From the NCBI GenBank assembly GCA_015655545.1, contig JAATET010000049.1, positions 1 to 64,000 on the forward strand: a DNA stretch of 64,000 nt. Reading direction: 5' to 3'. The notes beneath the pieces were generated by a model that saw nothing but the letters and a program-made list of their open reading frames with translations, had not been told where the DNA came from and searched no databases. The position numbers and the translations under genes are program-made. Below, piece after piece: positions 60,781-64,000 of this stretch (position 1 is its first letter; every line of letters begins with the position of its first letter). This DNA is from Chthoniobacterales bacterium. Its GTDB lineage: Bacteria > Verrucomicrobiota > Verrucomicrobiia > Chthoniobacterales > JAATET01.

Positions 60781-61026
60781 ATGGGCGAATTGGACACCTC
60801 TGCTCTCCGCAAATGTCTGCATGACGGATTGTGCCAGCAGCTCACCGGCGCATTGATGTTCGCGAGGGTGCTCGCGGATACATTGGAAAAACGGGGTGAC
60901 GCGCTGTCCGCGGATGGCGAGGCGCTTTTTCGGATGATCGATGCCGCCGCGAATGAAGTGCACACGCTTATGGACGCGATCGGAGCCGCCGCCGCGCCCG
61001 CCCAAAAAAACTCAGACGCGAAATAG
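60781..61026 (+). CDS. orphan HisKA_3-like mini-protein (81 aa)
   Basis: ATG at 60781 gives 81 aa made almost entirely of a two-helix DHp-type segment. LRKCLHDGLCQQLTGALMFA (His14 is the likely phosphoacceptor) resembles the H-box of the PAS kinase at 40639-42533 (QELHDGLCQQLLGAAFG). The second helix reads SADGEALFRMIDAAANEVHT, then LMDAI. There is no HATPase_c domain after it and no kinase frame upstream, so this is not simply a truncated reading. It might act as a phosphotransfer or dimerisation decoy protein. An in-frame earlier ATG exists at 60748. It could also be a remnant of a lost kinase gene. Confidence 0.6.
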   Translation: MGELDTSALRKCLHDGLCQQLTGALMFARVLADTLEKRGDALSADGEALFRMIDAAANEVHTLMDAIGAAAAPAQKNSDAK

Positions 61027-61032
61027 CGAAAG

Positions 61033-61542
61033 CTATTGTCCGCTGGCGCCGGATGTGCCGCTCGAGCTGCCTCCGGTGGAAGAACCGCTCGTCGTGGACG
61101 ACCCGCCGGAATTGTCCGTCGTGCTTGCCGGATTACCATTTGAGGAGGGTGCGCCGCTGTTCGTGCCGTCGGCCGGTCTTCCGCTCATCGAGGGAGTCCC
61201 GGTGTTTTGGGACGTGTTTGCCGCGCCATTCGTATTCATCGGGCTAGGGCTGGAGACCGGCGTGCCGCTGGGATTCGTGGTTGAGCTGCCTGCCGTGGCA
61301 CCTGTGACGACTGTATTTCCACCCGTGGCGGCAGCAGTGGTCGTGTCGGTTGCGGTCGTGGCGTTTGGCGTCACCCGCGGTCCCGGCACCCGTGTGCCAT
61401 CCATGTTCACGGTAGTTGATGTGCCTCCGGATGCCGCCGACGGACCGGCACCGGTGGTTGTTTCGCCGCTGGATTGCGCCCATGCCGCGCAGGACAAGAT
61501 GGGAACGACGGTAATCGCGAGAAGCTTTCGAGTCATTTTCAT
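61033..61542 (-). CDS. low-complexity Ser/Thr/Gly-rich secreted protein
   Basis: A 169-aa protein with a signal peptide (LLAITVVPILSCAAWAQ); the mature chain is nearly all Ser, Thr, Gly, Asn, Pro and Ala (SPSPMNTNGAANTSQNTGTP, ending SSSGTSGASGQ). No fold or family can be recognised. Such chains form linkers or extracellular matrix-like polymers, or are disordered. It converges with the DHp mini-protein, with 6 nt between stops. Confidence 0.6.
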   Translation of the reverse strand: MKMTRKLLAITVVPILSCAAWAQSSGETTTGAGPSAASGGTSTTVNMDGTRVPGPRVTPNATTATDTTTAAATGGNTVVTGATAGSSTTNPSGTPVSSPSPMNTNGAANTSQNTGTPSMSGRPADGTNSGAPSSNGNPASTTDNSGGSSTTSGSSTGGSSSGTSGASGQ

Positions 61543-61676
61543 ATACCGGGAAATCGTGGCTGACCGCGTGCGGAAACTTCAGGGATACCCCTGTTCAATC
61601 ACTCGGGGGACGGGGGTCAAAATCTCTCAGGGTCGTGTGAAGGTGAATAAAGCGCGATGCCGGTCGTTCAAGAATC

Positions 61677-61979
61677 ATGGACGCACAACCGACTCGAAGT
61701 TTCACCGTGCTCCTTTATGCGGCGATCGCATTTTTTACAGTCGGTTGTGCGGTCTATCCGGATGGAACTGCGGTCTTATTGCCACCGCCCCCGCTCGTCG
61801 TTGCAGCTCCGGTTTACAGTTACGGCGGATACCGGGGCTGCTATCGGCCTTATTACGGCTATCGCCCCTATGGTTTCCGGCCCTACTGGGGTGGCTATCG
61901 CGGCGGCTACGGCTCCTATAACCGTGGCGGCTATTATCGCGGCGGCGGTTACTACCGTGGCGGTGGATATTGGCGGTAG
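61677..61979 (+). CDS. Tyr/Gly-rich lipoprotein
   Basis: A 100-aa lipoprotein precursor with lipobox FTVGC (Cys24). The mature chain has a short Pro/Val stretch (LLPPPPLVVAAPVYSYGGY) followed by repeats rich in Tyr, Gly and Arg (YRPYYGYRPYGFRPYWGGYR, ending YYRGGGYWR). Related low-complexity lipoproteins occur in many bacteria, with unknown role; they may be surface or adhesive. It is transcribed away from the Ser/Thr-rich gene with 134 nt between. Confidence 0.65.
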   Translation: MDAQPTRSFTVLLYAAIAFFTVGCAVYPDGTAVLLPPPPLVVAAPVYSYGGYRGCYRPYYGYRPYGFRPYWGGYRGGYGSYNRGGYYRGGGYYRGGGYWR

Positions 61980-62069
61980 AAAGCGTTGAGATTGCTCTCG
62001 ATTTTGTCCGGAGAACGAATCACCGCAGAAAGCATTTGGCACCACTCGGATGGCGCGTAGGCTGGATGC

Positions 62070-62828
62070 ATGCTCCGCCTCTTGATCGTCGCGTTTTTCC
62101 TCTCCGCCAGCGCGGTCGCGCAAACCGTGACTCTCTCCGACGCGCAAGCCATGGCGATCGGCAAACGCATCTGGCAAAATGAATGCGCCGGCACTGCGAG
62201 CGGCCTCACTTCGTGGAACCGGGGCGAAGCTTTCGCGTCGCTCGGCATCGGACATTTCATCTGGTATCCGGCGGGCGCACCGGGCCCGTTCGAGGAAAGT
62301 TTTCCGAAGTTGATCGGCTATTTCGCATCACACGGAATCAGGACGCCCGATTGGCTTGGCGGCCATTGCCCCTGGAAGACACGGGCGGCCTTCATGGCCG
62401 ACATCGGCGGCGAGCGCATGAAACAGCTGCGCGCCCTGCTCGTCGATACCGTGGCCGTGCAGGCGCGATTCTGCGCGCAGCGTCTCGAGCAGGCATTGCC
62501 CAAAATGCTCGCCGCCGCACCCAGGAACGAGCGTGAGCGCATCCGCGTGAATTTCTACCGCGTCGCCGGGCAGCATCTCGGCATGTATGCGCTCATCGAT
62601 TACGTGAACTTCAAGGGCGAGGGCGTCAGCCCCGCCGAACGCTACGATGGCCACGGATGGGGCTTGCTCCAGGTGCTTGAAACGATGGGCGATGGTCCGG
62701 CGCTGCCCGCATTTTCAAAGGCCGCGGCCCATGTGCTCGCACAACGCGTGGCGAATGCCCCCAAAGCCCGCCACGAGGCGCAGTGGCTGCCCGGCTGGCG
62801 CAACCGCGTCGCGAGTTACGCGGACTAG
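62070..62828 (+). CDS. secreted conserved protein, possibly lysozyme-like
   Basis: A 252-aa exported protein (signal about 1-17). The start of the mature chain has WQNECAGTASGLTSWNRGEA followed by FASLGIGHFIWYP, which recalls the E-x(n)-GLT-GxGH type of lysozyme active-site region, and ERIRVNFYRVAGQHLGMYAL, then IDYVNFKGEGVSPAERY. Similar secreted proteins occur in other Gram-negative bacteria but their role is not known; a muramidase fold is only my inference. Its stop overlaps the stop of the gene on the other strand. Confidence 0.6.
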   Translation: MLRLLIVAFFLSASAVAQTVTLSDAQAMAIGKRIWQNECAGTASGLTSWNRGEAFASLGIGHFIWYPAGAPGPFEESFPKLIGYFASHGIRTPDWLGGHCPWKTRAAFMADIGGERMKQLRALLVDTVAVQARFCAQRLEQALPKMLAAAPRNERERIRVNFYRVAGQHLGMYALIDYVNFKGEGVSPAERYDGHGWGLLQVLETMGDGPALPAFSKAAAHVLAQRVANAPKARHEAQWLPGWRNRVASYAD

Positions 62829-63337
62829 CGTTTACCCGTCACCAGCAACGAGCCGTTGTAGCCCGGGTCCGGGGAAGTCACCGTGCCGGTCCACGTCGCG
62901 CGTTTGCCTTTGAAGACGATCGTCCCGACAATCGCGATGGTCGTCGAGGGGGCCGGTCCCACCGCATACGTCACGGAAACCGCCAATTTCCTGCCGCGCA
63001 TGCGCGCTTGGCCGGAGCCCGCGCCCTCGAGTCCATCGACCGTCACCCGCCCATTCAGCAAGCCCGTCTTCGAAATATTGAACGTCTGCGTGGTATTCCT
63101 CATCACGTTTCCGGAGTTCAATATTCCGTTGTAGAGAAATGTGCCGCGCAGGCTGGTTTTGCGACCGGTAAAAGTAAGCGTCGAGCTGCCGGAAAGCGCT
63201 CCGTCGGCCGTCGTCGAAAGCGCCGTTCCCGTGTAGGAACCCGCATAAGGCAGCAGGGTCGGCTTCGCGTGCGCCGCCGCCGCGCCGGCGAGCAAAATAA
63301 TCGACCCCAGGGCAACGGCGAAACGCGGCAGTTCCAT
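62825..63337 (-). CDS. small secreted beta-rich protein
   Basis: The start at 63337 gives 170 aa with a signal peptide (RFAVALGSIILLAGAAAAHA). The mature chain (LLPYAGSYTGTALSTTADGA and following) is Gly/Thr/Ser-rich beta-type sequence ending GSLLVTGKR, with no cysteines. It resembles the A7-split secreted protein at 1848-2392: both have an [YF]-x-GS[YF]TG opening, a central SKT, and an LLVTGK-type ending. A family role is unknown. An in-frame start 24 codons upstream would lack the signal peptide. Confidence 0.6.
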   Translation of the reverse strand: MELPRFAVALGSIILLAGAAAAHAKPTLLPYAGSYTGTALSTTADGALSGSSTLTFTGRKTSLRGTFLYNGILNSGNVMRNTTQTFNISKTGLLNGRVTVDGLEGAGSGQARMRGRKLAVSVTYAVGPAPSTTIAIVGTIVFKGKRATWTGTVTSPDPGYNGSLLVTGKR

Positions 63338-63430
63338 CGCCGCACCATAGGTCCGGCTCTGCGGTCTGTCAAAACGTCGCAGGATGCAGCTTGTCAGCCG
63401 CGTTCTCACACGTGAAAACGGGCTGACTCA

Positions 63431-64000
63431 ATGATGACCAAGGAGCAAATTGCCGAGGTGTTGGAGAATTTCGGGCGCCTGCTCGAGCTCAAAGGCGAGA
63501 ATCCTTTCAAGATCCGCGCCTATTCGAACGCCGTCCGCGCACTGGAAACACTCGCCGAACCGCTCGAAAAACTCGTCGCCGAAGCACGCCTCGACGAAAT
63601 CGACGGCATTGGAAAAGCGATCGCGGAAAAAATCACCACGCTCGTGCAGACCGGCGCGCTGCCGCAATACGACGAGCTCCGCGAGTCCTTCCCCGCCGAT
63701 ATTCTCACGCTTTTCGAGCTGCAGGGGCTCGGCGCCAAAAAAATCAAACTCATCCACGACACGCTGCGGATTTCCTCGATCAGTTCGCTACGGCGGGCTT
63801 GCAAGGATGGCCGCATCGCGGCGATGCCCGGCTTCGGCGAAAAGACCGCCGCGAACATCCTCGCCGCCATCGAGCACCGCAAAAAAAACGCGGGCGCCTT
63901 CCTGCTCGGCGATGTCGCCACCATCGCGCAACGCCTGCTCGACGATCTGCGTTCGCATCCCGAGATCCTGCACGCCGAGATCGCGGGCAGTTTCCGGCGC
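63431..64000 (+). CDS. polX: DNA polymerase X family protein, 5' part
   Basis: The window ends inside this gene, so only 190 codons are seen. ATG at 63431 starts MMTKEQIAEVLENFGRLLEL. The beginning shows the helix-hairpin-helix 8-kDa-like region (LKGENPFKIRAYSNAVRALE, DGIGKAIAEKITTLVQTGAL, LQGLGAKKIKLIHDTLRISS) and the start of the palm (ILHAEIAGSFRR, the GS motif). In bacteria such proteins usually continue with a PHP domain and take part in gap-filling repair. The rest should lie to the right. Confidence 0.9.
   Translation, partial: MMTKEQIAEVLENFGRLLELKGENPFKIRAYSNAVRALETLAEPLEKLVAEARLDEIDGIGKAIAEKITTLVQTGALPQYDELRESFPADILTLFELQGLGAKKIKLIHDTLRISSISSLRRACKDGRIAAMPGFGEKTAANILAAIEHRKKNAGAFLLGDVATIAQRLLDDLRSHPEILHAEIAGSFRR

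Overview
The window comes from a GC-rich Gram-negative chromosome, most likely a member of Verrucomicrobiota. This rests on the combination of a giant secreted lamin-tail/CotH protein, paired HtrA-like proteases, DnaX/YbaB, standalone AtzF, a short class of NadA and IspH, an N-terminally PHP-polymerase-like PolX, and several small secreted proteins without wider recognisable families. The assignment is by gene content only; there is no rRNA to confirm it. Coding density is high and most genes sit in tight same-strand runs with 4-nt ATGA or GTGA overlaps.

Layout. 0-0.24 kb: the trailer end of a CRISPR array (four 36-nt repeats, three 29-30-nt spacers), with no cas genes in the window. 0.28-3 kb: a Tat-exported TIM-barrel protein and a zone of gene decay (a frameshifted membrane gene, a secreted gene split at an A7 tract, short remnants). 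3-8.5 kb (minus): a probable envelope run of glnB, uppP, a small conserved protein, an M23 peptidase, an intact HtrA-type protease and a catalytically dead paralogue. 8.6-11.4 kb: DUF2062 protein, fabI, glcD. 11.4-18.2 kb: CSS-EAL phosphodiesterase, then an RND efflux pair and a secreted protein. 18.3-23 kb: dnaX-ybaB, a DUF3124 protein, atzF, and the wreck of an iron permease gene. 23-30.3 kb: LTD/CotH giant, dsbD, a redoxin and ppk2. 30.4-34 kb (minus): glycerate kinase, fabD, nadA and a secreted protein, all overlapping. 34.1-37 kb: an AT-richer islet (MauE-like, rhodanese, GH43-like) ending at tRNA-Ser(TGA).

37-43.4 kb is a signalling and stress area: a tiny membrane protein, a hybrid-kinase remnant, a 56-aa lipoprotein, a DUF883-like protein, a lone receiver, an ECF sigma factor with a strong terminator, a NarL-type regulator with its (frameshifted) PAS kinase, and an NlpC/P60 peptidase. 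43.4-50 kb: pckG carrying an in-frame amber codon, then a five-gene overlapping run (rhomboid-like, DUF2270, mazG, glycosyltransferase-like, CDF transporter). 50-55.4 kb: ispH, an L,D-transpeptidase, a second in-frame amber in a LysM protein, accA, and a second CDF transporter. 55.4-60.6 kb (minus): trpA, dapF, dapA, dapB, folK, panB and a secreted protein, a biosynthetic run feeding tryptophan, lysine/peptidoglycan, folate and pantothenate. 60.7-64 kb: an orphan HisKA_3-like mini-protein, low-complexity secreted proteins, and polX cut by the window end.

The most unusual items are the orphan DHp-only mini-protein, the protease/pseudoprotease pair, two amber codons inside otherwise well conserved genes, and several small frameshifts or gene wrecks. 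Many intact genes here end in TAG, so genome-wide amber reassignment is unlikely; nonsense mutation or sequence error are simpler explanations.
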